Origin: Thermoanaerobaculum sp.
Lineage (GTDB): Bacteria; Acidobacteriota; Thermoanaerobaculia; Multivoradales; UBA5704
DNA length: 64,000 nucleotides
Assembly: GCA_021154885.1 (NCBI GenBank)
Contig: JAJKHS010000080.1
Location: forward strand, 62,001 to 126,000
Direction of reading: 5' to 3'
Shown here: positions 49,053 to 57,333 of the stretch, piece after piece
Position numbering within the stretch: the first letter of the stretch is position 1
Layout of the letters: each line of letters starts with the position of its first letter
Notes under the pieces: generated by a model
What the model was told of the DNA's origin: nothing
The model's input: the letters and a program-made list of their open reading frames with translations, nothing else
Databases searched by the model: none
Translations under genes and position numbers: made by a program

Positions 49053-51185
49053 GTGGCATCCAATTTCCATCTCGAAGTCGGCGCCGACCGGCTGGCGACG
49101 CTGACCTTCGATTCGCCGGACAAGAAAGTCAACATCTTCACCCGCACCGCCCTGCAGGAGCTCGAGAGAGTCCTGGAGGAGCTTAGCGGACGGCACGACG
49201 TCGGCTGCCTGATCCTGCTCTCGGGCAAGCCCGGGAGCTTCATCGCCGGCGCCGACGTGGAGGAGATCGCCCGGGTGACCGATCCGGTGGAGGCGGAGGC
49301 CGGCTCGCGGGTGGGTCACCGCCTGTTCGCGGCCTGGGAGGCCCTCCCCTTCCCCACCGTCGCCGCCATCCGCGGTGTCTGTCTGGGCGGCGGCCTCGAG
49401 ATCTCCCTCGCCTCCACCTGGCGCGTGGCCAGCGACCGCCCGGACACCAGGCTGGGCCTGCCCGAGGTGCAGCTCGGCATCCTCCCCGCCTGGGGCGGCT
49501 CCACCCGCCTGCCGCGCCTCATCGGCATCGCCGAAGCCCTGGACCTGATCCTCACCGGCAAGACCGTGGCCGGCCGCAAGGCCCTGAAGCTGGGCCTCGT
49601 CGACGCCCTGATGCCGGATGCCCGCTTCCTCGACGAGGTGCGGGACTTCGCCCTGGAACGCGCCGGCCAGAAGCGCCGCGACGACTCGGGCGCCGGCTTC
49701 AAGGAGCTGCTGCTCGAAAAGAACCCCGTGGGGCGGAAGATCCTCTTCGACCAGGCGCGCAAGAAGACCCTGGAGCAGAGCCGCGGGCACTACCCGGCGC
49801 CGCTGCGGGCCCTCGAGGTCGTCCGGGTGGGGATCGAGCAGGGGGTCCGGGCCGGCTTCGACGCCGAGGCGCGGGCGGCGGCCGAGCTCGCGACCTCGAA
49901 GATCTCGAAGAACCTCGTCCACGTCTTCCACCTCACGGAAAACGCGAAGAAGGAGAATGGCCTGGCCGGCGCCGAGCCGCGCCGGGTGCGCCACACGGCC
50001 GTGCTGGGCGCGGGCGTGATGGGCGGTGGCATCGCCCAGCTCATCGCCGACAAGACCGGCCTCCCCGTGCGTATGAAGGACGTGCGCGACGAGGCCCTGG
50101 CGAGCGGCATGGCGCACGCCGCGGCGCTGTTCGACAAGCAGGTCCAGCGCCGCCGGCTGACGGCGCCGGAGGCGCGGCGCAGGATGGCCCTGCTGCTCCC
50201 CACCCTGGACTACTCGGGCTTCTCGCGGGCGGACCTGGTGATCGAGGCGATCGTCGAGAGCCTCGGGGTCAAGCAGGAGGTCTTCGCCGAGACGGCGAAG
50301 CACGTGCGGGCCGACGCGGTCCTCGCCTCCAACACCTCGTCGCTCTCCATCGCCGGCATCGGCGCCAGGACGCCCGAGCGCAGCCGGGTGGTGGGCATGC
50401 ACTTCTTCAATCCCGTGGACCGCATGCCGCTGGTGGAGGTCATCGCCGCCGAAGGCAGCGATCCGGCGGCGGTGAACACGGTCTTCGCCTTCACCCGCAA
50501 GCTGGGCAAGACCCCCATCCTGGTCAGGGACACTCCCGGCTTCCTGGTCAACCGGCTGCTGATGTTCTACTCCACCGAGGCCTTCTGGCTGCTCGACGAG
50601 GGGTGCAGGATGGAGGACCTGGACCGCGCCATGACCGACTGGGGCATGCCGGTCGGCCCCATCACCCTCGCCGACGAGGTGGGGATCGACGTCGCCACCA
50701 AGGTGGCCCACATCCTGCGCGACGCCTTCAGCGACCGCCTCCCGGTGCCCGCCTGGCTCGACAAGGTGCCGCAGTCCGGCCGGCTGGGAACCAAGAACGG
50801 CAAGGGCTTCTACCTCTATGAGGGGAAGGAGCGCAAGGGGCCGGACCCCAGCATCTATTCCCTGCTGGGGCTCCATCCCAGGGAGGAGGCCCCCGACCCG
50901 GGCGCCATCGCCGACCGCATGGTGCTGCCGATGGTCAACGAAGCCGCCCGCTGCCTGGAGGAGGGTGTGGTGAGGAGCGCCGCGGACGTCGACCTGGCGC
51001 TGATCTTCGGCACCGGCTTCCCGCCCTTCCGCGGCGGCCTCTGCCGCTGGGCGGACCAGGAGGGGTTGAACCAGATCGTCGCCACCCTGGAGCGGCTGGA
51101 GAGCGCCGTGGGCGACCGCTTCCGACCCTCCGACGCCCTGCGGGCCACCGCCGAGGCCGGCGGGTTCTACGCCCGTTTCGGGTGA
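49053..51185 (+). CDS. fadJ: FadJ/FadB-type fatty acid oxidation multifunctional enzyme
   Basis: A 710-residue protein started at GTG 49053, seven bases after a full AAGGAGGT site. The N-terminal enoyl-CoA hydratase domain has SFIAGADVEEIARV and LPEVQLGILPAWGGSTRLPR. The 3-hydroxyacyl-CoA dehydrogenase part has the NAD loop VLGAGVMGGGIAQ, SNTSSLSI and the catalytic histidine in MHFFNPVDRMPLVEVI. The C-terminal domain has GTGFPPFRGG. It catalyses hydration and dehydrogenation in beta-oxidation. The thiolase partner is not in the window. Confidence 0.95.
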   Translation: MASNFHLEVGADRLATLTFDSPDKKVNIFTRTALQELERVLEELSGRHDVGCLILLSGKPGSFIAGADVEEIARVTDPVEAEAGSRVGHRLFAAWEALPFPTVAAIRGVCLGGGLEISLASTWRVASDRPDTRLGLPEVQLGILPAWGGSTRLPRLIGIAEALDLILTGKTVAGRKALKLGLVDALMPDARFLDEVRDFALERAGQKRRDDSGAGFKELLLEKNPVGRKILFDQARKKTLEQSRGHYPAPLRALEVVRVGIEQGVRAGFDAEARAAAELATSKISKNLVHVFHLTENAKKENGLAGAEPRRVRHTAVLGAGVMGGGIAQLIADKTGLPVRMKDVRDEALASGMAHAAALFDKQVQRRRLTAPEARRRMALLLPTLDYSGFSRADLVIEAIVESLGVKQEVFAETAKHVRADAVLASNTSSLSIAGIGARTPERSRVVGMHFFNPVDRMPLVEVIAAEGSDPAAVNTVFAFTRKLGKTPILVRDTPGFLVNRLLMFYSTEAFWLLDEGCRMEDLDRAMTDWGMPVGPITLADEVGIDVATKVAHILRDAFSDRLPVPAWLDKVPQSGRLGTKNGKGFYLYEGKERKGPDPSIYSLLGLHPREEAPDPGAIADRMVLPMVNEAARCLEEGVVRSAADVDLALIFGTGFPPFRGGLCRWADQEGLNQIVATLERLESAVGDRFRPSDALRATAEAGGFYARFG

Positions 51186-51331
51186 CGGTGAAGGGATTCG
51201 CTCTGTCCTCTGCGGAGGACGGAGCTGCGCGCCGCCACCGCGGAATATTCCTGGCCCGCCCCTTGCTGTGTCTAAGGGGGAACGACGCCATTCGGAAGCG
51301 GAAAAGCCCGGTCCGAGCAAAGGAGAAAAAA

Positions 51332-52441
51332 ATGTCACGAACCATGCGAATGACGGCGCTGGCCCTCGTCGCGCTCTGCGGCATGGGGCGCGCGGTCCTG
51401 GCCCAGAACGAGGAGAAGCCTGTAGGCCAGTTCCAGGGCAAGGTGAACGTCAACGAGGTTCTCCTGGACGTGCTGGTCACCGATGCCAGGGGCAACGTGA
51501 TCGTGGGACTCGACAAGAACGACTTCGTGGTCAAGGAGAACGGCAAGCCGGTGACGCTGACCGGCGTGACCTTCTACAGCAACCGGCGGCTCCTCGAGTC
51601 CTCGCCCACCCTGGCCAAGCAGGGGGTGAGCACGGAGCAGGCGCCGGAGGACCGTTACTTCATCCTCTTCTTCGAGGATCAGAAGGGCAATGCCCAGGAC
51701 GCGCCGCAGCTCCTCACGCAGCAGATGGAAGCGGCCAAGCGGGCCCGCGGCTGGGTGGACGCCGAGCTGCTGCCCAACGACTGGGTGGCGGTGGTCTCCT
51801 ACGACTCCCGCCTCAAGGTGCAGCAGGACTTCACCCACGACCAGCGGGCGCTGGTGGCGGCCATCGCCGACGCCATGAAGGGCAAGGACCCCGAGGGGAA
51901 CTACCCCTCCCGCATCCAGGCCGGCAAGGGCCCGTCGCTGCTCGCCGGCCTGCCCAAGGGCGAGGAGCTGCGGAACAAGACGCCCAACATCTACGAAGCG
52001 CTGCAGCAGATCGCCCGCTCGGCGGGCAACATCCGCGGGCGTAAGAACCTCCTGCTCTTCACCTACGGCCTGCCGGGCCGGGAGAACACCTTCGGCAGCT
52101 ACGTGCCCGACGACCGCTACTTCAAACCCACGGTGCAAAGGCTCAACGACAACAACGTCGCCGTCTACAGCCTCGACCTGACGCCGCCAGCCGTGCAGCA
52201 CACCCTCTCCGACTCCCTGAACCTCCTCTCCCTCGAGACCGGCGGCCGCTACTTCTTCAACGTCACCAACTACTCGACTCCGCTCGACCAGGTGGCGAAG
52301 GAGAACAACGGCTACTACCTGCTCAGCTACGAGAGCACGCAGCCGGCCGGCAAGGCGGGGTTCCAGGAAGTCGACGTGAAGACCACCAACCCCGAATTCA
52401 AGCTCAAGGCGCGGAAGGGGTACGGATACGGGAAGGATTGA
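51332..52441 (+). CDS. VWFA-related protein of the acidobacterial type, secreted
   Basis: A 369-residue protein started at ATG 51332 after AAAGGAG. Signal peptide 1-24. The following domain begins VNEVLLDVLVTDARGNVIVG and LDKNDFVVKENGKPVTLTGV, the hallmark of the VWFA-related family that is abundant in Acidobacteriota. The VWA-like part includes YFILFFEDQKG in place of a standard DxSxS metal site, then GRKNLLLFTYGLPG. It ends YYLLSYEST..GYGYGKD. Likely an exported binding protein. Its last 38 bp overlap the convergent oxidoreductase gene. Confidence 0.88.
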   Translation: MSRTMRMTALALVALCGMGRAVLAQNEEKPVGQFQGKVNVNEVLLDVLVTDARGNVIVGLDKNDFVVKENGKPVTLTGVTFYSNRRLLESSPTLAKQGVSTEQAPEDRYFILFFEDQKGNAQDAPQLLTQQMEAAKRARGWVDAELLPNDWVAVVSYDSRLKVQQDFTHDQRALVAAIADAMKGKDPEGNYPSRIQAGKGPSLLAGLPKGEELRNKTPNIYEALQQIARSAGNIRGRKNLLLFTYGLPGRENTFGSYVPDDRYFKPTVQRLNDNNVAVYSLDLTPPAVQHTLSDSLNLLSLETGGRYFFNVTNYSTPLDQVAKENNGYYLLSYESTQPAGKAGFQEVDVKTTNPEFKLKARKGYGYGKD

Positions 52442-53531
52442 AAAGACTGCGCAGCAGCCTCCTCCGCAACCCCGTATAGGGCTGCCGGCAGGCCAGCAGG
52501 TCCCCCAGCACCCTTCGGACCCCTGAGTGGAGCCGCGCCGCCGGCACCATCCACTGGCCGATCGATCCCTCGAAGAACAGGTCGCGGGCGTTCCCGGCCC
52601 TCTCCATCTCCGCCGCCAGCTCGGCGGCGAGGACGTCCGGGTACCTCTCGGGGTCTCCCGCCAGCAGACCCTCGGCCGCCCAGAGACCGGAGAGGAGGCC
52701 GTAGCGGATCCCCTCGCGGGTGAGAGGGTCGGCCAGGGCCGCGGCATCGCCGGTCAGGAGCACCCGGCGGACGAGGGCGCGGCGCACCGACGGCAGGGTC
52801 CACTCGCCGAAGACAGGAATGGGATACCGGTAGCGGGGACCCGGAAGGTCCCGCCAGCCGCCGGGGAGGTGGCGGTCGAGGAAGGAGCCCAGGGCGGCGC
52901 GGGCGGCGGCGTCCGTGAGGCGGCCGGCCGTGTAGGCGATGCCCACCGAAGCGCCGCCTGGCCGGGGGAAGATCCAGAGGTAGGAATCGGCGAGCCCGGG
53001 AAAGGCGAGGACGAGGCGGTCCCAGGCGAGCCCCGAGAGCGAGCCCCCCAGTCCGAGGCTGTCCCCCCGCGACGCCAGGCCCAGGCTGCGGCGCGTCAAT
53101 CCGCGGGCGCCATCCGCGCCCACGATCCAGTCATAGATCCGGGTTTCTCCAGCCGCGCTGACCTCAAGGCCGCCGCTCCCCCACTCCAGCCGCTCCGCCC
53201 TGGCGGGCCGCAGCACAGCGCCGGCGGCCACGGCCGCCTCGGCGAGCGCGCGGTCGAAGTCGCGCCGGCGGAAGATGCGGATCCCCTGGAGGTCCACGCC
53301 GATCCGGCCGCCGCCAGCGTTCTCCAGCACGGCGGCGGGGCTGATCACGGCCGGCAGCGGCGAGAGATCGAAGCCGGCGAGGCGCGGCAGCACGTGCTCC
53401 GGCACCGCGCCGCCGCACGGCTTCTCGCCGGGACGGGCAGGGAGATAGAGGTCCACCGCCGCGCCGCCGCGGGCCAAGGCCAGGGCCGCCGAGCCGCCGG
53501 CGGGGCCGCCGCCGATTACGGCAATGCGCAT
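52404..53531 (-). CDS. FAD-dependent oxidoreductase, geranylgeranyl-reductase-like
   Basis: A 375-residue flavoprotein started at ATG 53531. The dinucleotide loop VIGGGPAGGSAALALA is at 5-20, the family marker KPCGGAVPEHVLPRL follows, and the second FAD motif is LLTGDAAALADPLTREGIRYG. These fit the geranylgeranyl reductase family, which reduces isoprenoid chains of quinones or lipids. Other members act as halogenase-like or unknown oxidoreductases. It is convergent with, and overlaps, the VWFA-related gene. Confidence 0.85.
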   Translation of the reverse strand: MRIAVIGGGPAGGSAALALARGGAAVDLYLPARPGEKPCGGAVPEHVLPRLAGFDLSPLPAVISPAAVLENAGGGRIGVDLQGIRIFRRRDFDRALAEAAVAAGAVLRPARAERLEWGSGGLEVSAAGETRIYDWIVGADGARGLTRRSLGLASRGDSLGLGGSLSGLAWDRLVLAFPGLADSYLWIFPRPGGASVGIAYTAGRLTDAAARAALGSFLDRHLPGGWRDLPGPRYRYPIPVFGEWTLPSVRRALVRRVLLTGDAAALADPLTREGIRYGLLSGLWAAEGLLAGDPERYPDVLAAELAAEMERAGNARDLFFEGSIGQWMVPAARLHSGVRRVLGDLLACRQPYTGLRRRLLRSLFNPSRIRTPSAP

Positions 53532-53564
53532 GGCGGGGATTGTAGAGCCAACTTTGGAAGCCGC

Positions 53565-53657
53565 AAGGGACAACAGGGACTTCAGGGACAGCAGGGACAA
53601 AGACACTGACGCCGATGTCCCTAGTCCCTGTCGTCCCTGAAGTCCCTGATGTCCCTT
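53565..53657. repeat. 9-bp AGGGAC repeats as an inverted repeat
   Basis: Four AGGGACNNC units (53565-53598) face five reverse-complement units (53617-53657), able to form one hairpin. It lies between the PP2C gene end and the oxidoreductase start and should end one transcript. The 19922-20020 element has the same design. Confidence 0.7.
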
Positions 53658-53672
53658 GCCTGAGCCCCGCCC

Positions 53673-54467
53673 CTACCGCGTCGCCTCCCCCTCCTCCTCC
53701 TGGTCCTCCTCGACCGAGAGGAGCACGACGGTGACGTTGTCGATGCCACCGCGGGCGTTGGAGTCGGTGATCAGGGTACGGCAGATCTCGTGCAGGCTGC
53801 GGCCGGAGGCCAGGCGGTCACGGATGTCGGCGTCGGAGAGCATCCCGGTCAGGCCGTCCGAGCAGAGGAGGAAGAGGTCGCCGGACTGCACCTCCAGCTC
53901 CCGCACGTCGACCAGCACGTCGCTCTCCCCGCCCAGGGCACGGGTGACGACGTTCTTCAGCGGGTGGGAGCGGGCCTGCTCCTTGGAGAGAAAGCCGGCC
54001 ACCACCTGCTCGTTGACCCAGGTGTGGTCCTGGGTGAGCTGCTCCAGGCGGCCGCCGCGCAGCCGGTAGGCGCGGCTGTCGCCCACGTGGGCCACGGCGG
54101 CGGTCTGGCCGGCGAGGAGGAGGCCCACCACCGTCGTGCCCATGCCATAGAGCGAGCCGTCCCGGGTGATCTCCCGCAGCACGTGGTCGTGGGCCTTGCG
54201 CACGGCCATCTTGAGCAGGTTCGAGTGGCGCTCCAGGCGGGCGTCCATGCCGAACGGCCAGGTCGTGTCCTTGTCGGCGGTCTTGGCGATGAAGTCGCGG
54301 ATGGTGTCGACGGCGATCCGGGAGGCCACTTCGCCGTGGCTGTGGCCACCCATGCCGTCGGCCACCACGTAGAGCCGGTGCATCGGATCGATCTCGAAGT
54401 AATCCTCGTTGTGGGCCCGGGTGAGCCCCACGTCGGAGAGCCCGCAGGCCTTGACGCGCAGCGACAT
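53673..54467 (-). CDS. PP2C-family protein phosphatase
   Basis: A 264-residue Ser/Thr phosphatase started at ATG 54467, one base into the preceding stop. All PP2C metal motifs are present: SDVGLTRAHNEDYFEI, VVADGMGGHSHGE, GTTVVGLLLAG, VGDSRAYRL, LCSDGLTGML and GGIDNVTVVLL. It has no membrane segment and an acidic tail. It would reverse Hanks-type kinase signalling, such as that of the tandem kinase in this window. Last gene of a four-gene operon. Confidence 0.94.
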   Translation of the reverse strand: MSLRVKACGLSDVGLTRAHNEDYFEIDPMHRLYVVADGMGGHSHGEVASRIAVDTIRDFIAKTADKDTTWPFGMDARLERHSNLLKMAVRKAHDHVLREITRDGSLYGMGTTVVGLLLAGQTAAVAHVGDSRAYRLRGGRLEQLTQDHTWVNEQVVAGFLSKEQARSHPLKNVVTRALGGESDVLVDVRELEVQSGDLFLLCSDGLTGMLSDADIRDRLASGRSLHEICRTLITDSNARGGIDNVTVVLLSVEEDQEEEGEATR

Positions 54468-55123
54468 CAGCCGCCCCTTCCGAACAGACCCCGGCGGCCG
54501 GCGGGGGCGGCGGCGGCGGCGGCGCGGGTGAGCTCCTCCAGAGCCTGGCGCACGACGGGGTCGTCGTCCCCCCACTGGAGGGCCTTGCGGTAATACTGGA
54601 CGGCTTCGTCGGCCTGGCCCGCGAGGGCGAAGATGCGGCCGGCCTGCTTCAGGTAGGAGCCGTTCATGGGCTCCAGGGCGCAGGCCCGCTCGATGGCGGC
54701 CACCGCCCGGGGGAGCCAGCTCTTGTTCTGGCTGCAAGCCTGGGCCAGGTGATGCCAGGCCTGGGCGTTGCGGGCGTCGGCCTGGGTCGCGAGGTCGAAG
54801 TTGCTGGCCGCCTCCAGGTAGTTCTTCTCCTTGTAGGCCTTCACCCCGCGCTGCAGGTAGACGCGGAAGAGCTGCCGCGGATCGGAGCCCCCCTGCTCCT
54901 CCGGGCGCACCAGGTCGACGTCGTGGCGGCGGCGGCGCTCCGGGTCGACGAGCGCGTTGAAGGCTTCGGTGATGTCCTGGAACTCCTTCTCGGCGCGCAC
55001 CTTCTCCTGTCCCTTGAACCGGTCGGGGTGCCGGGCACGGGCCAGCTCGCGGAAGCGCTGCCGGATCTGATCCTCGCTGGCGTTCCGCGGCAGAGCGAGG
55101 ACGGCGTAGAAGTCCCTGGCCAT
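54467..55123 (-). CDS. J-domain protein with TPR repeats
   Basis: A 218-residue protein. The N-terminal J domain (1-68) has the HPD motif at 32-34 (RARHPDRFKG), so it can stimulate DnaK ATPase. TPR-like repeats fill 80-200 (GVKAYKEKNYLEAASNFDLA, LAGQADEAVQYYRKALQ). A co-chaperone role for specific clients is likely. It lies 10 bp after the repeat-protein gene and overlaps the PP2C start by one base. Confidence 0.9.
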   Translation of the reverse strand: MARDFYAVLALPRNASEDQIRQRFRELARARHPDRFKGQEKVRAEKEFQDITEAFNALVDPERRRRHDVDLVRPEEQGGSDPRQLFRVYLQRGVKAYKEKNYLEAASNFDLATQADARNAQAWHHLAQACSQNKSWLPRAVAAIERACALEPMNGSYLKQAGRIFALAGQADEAVQYYRKALQWGDDDPVVRQALEELTRAAAAAAPAGRRGLFGRGG

Positions 55124-55133
55124 CAGACTGATC

Positions 55134-56147
55134 CTATTGCTGCTTGATTCTATACAAACGCAAGGCTGTCGAGCGAACCGCGTCCGGAATGTTCCGGTCG
55201 CGGCTGAGCTCGCGCAGGTCGCGCACCGCCAGCCGGGGGACCAGACGCAGGGCCGTGCCCGTGGGTGTGCGGGGATTGGAGACCAGCGCTTTCACCACGT
55301 TGTACTTGCCGATCCAGTCCCGCTTCTTGGCGATCAGGCCCAGCACCTCCTCGACCACCGACCGGCTGGAGGCGACCTGCTCCACCTCCTGGTCGGAGAG
55401 GCTGTTGTTGACGATCACCGAGACGGCGACCTGGGCATTGGAGTCCCGCAGCAGGATGAGACGCAGGGTGCGCGGCGCGCCGCGGGAGAGCTTCAGGCGG
55501 GCCGGCACCGGGAGCATGCGGATCTGTCCTTCGGTGAGCTGGGTCCTCTCGGGCTCCAGCTCGCCGACGGCGGGGAGCTCGCGGGCGGTTTCGATCGCCT
55601 CCGCCAGCTCCTCTTCGTCCATCTCCTCCGTCGGGACCGGCGCCCGGACGACCGGCGTGCGCTCCCGCGGCAGCAGGTGCTCGCGGTACTCGGCGATGCG
55701 CCGCAGGGTGTAGGTGGAGACCTCGGGGTTCTCCTCCAGGGCCTCGAGGATCGCCGGCTGCTCCACGATGGCGTCCTGGCGCAGCAGGAGGATCTCCTGC
55801 AGGTCGGGAGGGAGGCGGCGGGCCAGGCGGGCGAGGAGGGGGCGCGGCGTGTCGCGCCGGCGGACGATGGCCTCGATGAGCACCGGATGGCTCGTCTCCT
55901 CGGCGAACCAGGACAGCACCTCTTCAGTGGCACCGCGCTCCAGGTAGGGGCGGGCCATGCGGACGTCGATCCCCCGCAGGCTCTTGCGGGCCAGCGCCGC
56001 CACTTCCGGGTCGAGCCCTTGGGCAAGGTCGACCTGGAGGGGGATCATCTCCTCCGGCGGCAGGGGGAGCACCCCCTCGGCGGCGAGGAGCTGAAGCTGG
56101 CGGTTTCCCGAGCGCACCTGCTCGAGAAGGGGCGAGCTGCCGGCCAC
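55134..56147 (-). CDS. Helical-repeat (HEAT-like) protein, unknown
   Basis: A 337-residue all-alpha protein with no signal peptide. Repeats of about 30 residues carry Leu/Pro patterns (RDTPRPLLARLARRLPPDLQ, NPRTPTGTALRLVPRLAVRD), suggesting leucine-rich-variant or HEAT-like folding. An acidic linker (TEEMDEEELAEAIETARELP) divides two halves. I do not recognise a named family. It is 2 bp from the RodZ-like gene and 10 bp from the J-domain gene, so it acts in the same unit. Confidence 0.7.
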   Translation of the reverse strand: MAGSSPLLEQVRSGNRQLQLLAAEGVLPLPPEEMIPLQVDLAQGLDPEVAALARKSLRGIDVRMARPYLERGATEEVLSWFAEETSHPVLIEAIVRRRDTPRPLLARLARRLPPDLQEILLLRQDAIVEQPAILEALEENPEVSTYTLRRIAEYREHLLPRERTPVVRAPVPTEEMDEEELAEAIETARELPAVGELEPERTQLTEGQIRMLPVPARLKLSRGAPRTLRLILLRDSNAQVAVSVIVNNSLSDQEVEQVASSRSVVEEVLGLIAKKRDWIGKYNVVKALVSNPRTPTGTALRLVPRLAVRDLRELSRDRNIPDAVRSTALRLYRIKQQ

Positions 56148-56149
56148 GT

Positions 56150-56953
56150 TCAGCGGGTCTCTTTCTTCGCTTTCAGGGCCTGGACGGTGTTGAGGTCGAT
56201 CAGCAGATTGCGCACCACGTCCCCCTGCGTCTTTCCCAGGTCCAGAGGGTAGCCGTTGACCTGCGCCTCGACGCCTCCGGCATTGCCGAGCTTCAGCACG
56301 ATGCTCTTCTCCGCCTCGAGCTGCAGGGCCTCGCCCTGCACCCGCAACTCGGCGAAGTTGTTCTTGCCGTCGATGACCGCCTCCACCCAGCAGTCCTGGT
56401 TGAAGTTGAGGGTGACCTGCAGCGGCGCGCTCGGCTGCGGCGTGGCAGCGGCGAGCGTCGCGGGCTTGGGCGCCGGCGCCGGAGGGGTCGCGATGATCGG
56501 CGGCGCCTGCCGCGAGCCGGACGGCTGGTCGTGGCGCCGGTCCGCGAACCAGGCGGCCAGCCCCACCAGGATGAGGAGGATGAGCCCCACCAGGGCGAGC
56601 AGCAGGCCGTAGCTCCAGTTGCGTCGCACCGGCGGCTGCCCGGGGTCCAGCGGCTTCGGCCGGGTCCGCACCTTGGTGTCGTCCTTGATGGCGGTCTCCA
56701 GCTCCTCGGGATGATGCACGGAGAGGTAGTGATTGACCACGTCGTCCGGGGAGAGCCCGACGTAGCGGGCGTACTCGCGCAGGAAACCCTTGGCGAAGAT
56801 GGGGGCGGGCAGGAGGTCGAAGCGGTCGGCCTCCATGTTCTCGAGATAGCGCAGGCTGATCTTCGTGCGGTCCGCGATGTCGCGCAGGCTGATCTCCCGC
56901 ATCTCACGCTGGCGCCGCAGCCAGTCGCCGAAGGAGCTGGACTCGCCATGCAC
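56150..56953 (-). CDS. RodZ-like helix-turn-helix membrane protein
   Basis: A 267-residue protein. I start at GTG 56953, with GAAGGA upstream; a second GTG at 57058 in the same frame adds 35 Arg/Pro-rich residues. The N-terminal helix-turn-helix is FGDWLRRQREMREISLRDIA, then the RodZ-type KGFLREYARYVGLSPDDVV. One membrane helix (about 140-160) leads to a periplasmic DUF4115-like domain (VTLNFNQDCWVEAVIDGK, VVLKLGNAGGVEAQVNG). RodZ links MreB to the cell wall. Its operon with a J protein and PP2C suggests a shared role in shape or envelope control. Confidence 0.85.
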   Translation of the reverse strand: MHGESSSFGDWLRRQREMREISLRDIADRTKISLRYLENMEADRFDLLPAPIFAKGFLREYARYVGLSPDDVVNHYLSVHHPEELETAIKDDTKVRTRPKPLDPGQPPVRRNWSYGLLLALVGLILLILVGLAAWFADRRHDQPSGSRQAPPIIATPPAPAPKPATLAAATPQPSAPLQVTLNFNQDCWVEAVIDGKNNFAELRVQGEALQLEAEKSIVLKLGNAGGVEAQVNGYPLDLGKTQGDVVRNLLIDLNTVQALKAKKETR

Positions 56954-57141
56954 GGCTTCCTTCTCCCAGGGCGGTTGGCGATTGGGACGTGTGCCGTCCG
57001 CCGCGGAGCTTGCGGCGGGCTCGGTCTTGCGGGGCGGAACTCTCTCTTGTCTGGACACGTTTTTTGGCACGCGACTCCTAACTCTACGCGGCAGCTCTCC
57101 CGGGGTCAAATCTCAGAGCAAGACCCGCGCCCGCCGCCGGC

Positions 57142-57290
57142 CCTCACCCCTGTCCCCTCTCCCACCGCCCTCCCCCCGACCGGGAGAGGGGGACGCAGCT
57201 CAGGGTTCTTGCCTTTCTCCCTCTTCTCCCGGTTGGGGGGAGGGCGGTGGGAGAGGAGGGTCGGGGTGATGAGGGTCTTGGGCGGGGGGC
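57142..57290. repeat. Inverted-repeat hairpin element, copy B
   Basis: Nearly identical to the 48848-48998 element: arms starting CCCTCACCCCTGTCCCCTCT (57142) and ending GGGGTGATGAGGG (57275), the same AGGGTTCTTGCCTTTC loop and the same TCTTGGGCGGGG tail. It fills most of the gap between the RodZ-like gene and the divergent GreA-fusion gene. Nothing else is visible in that 380-bp gap. Confidence 0.8.
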
Positions 57291-57333
57291 GCCAGCGCCC
57301 GGGGACTGGAATCTGCTATCGTGCACTTCCCCT

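Noticed and set aside
48852-51338. An 828-codon minus-strand frame opposite fadJ
   Set aside because: Runs through the repeat element and the antisense of a well-conserved enzyme; not a gene.
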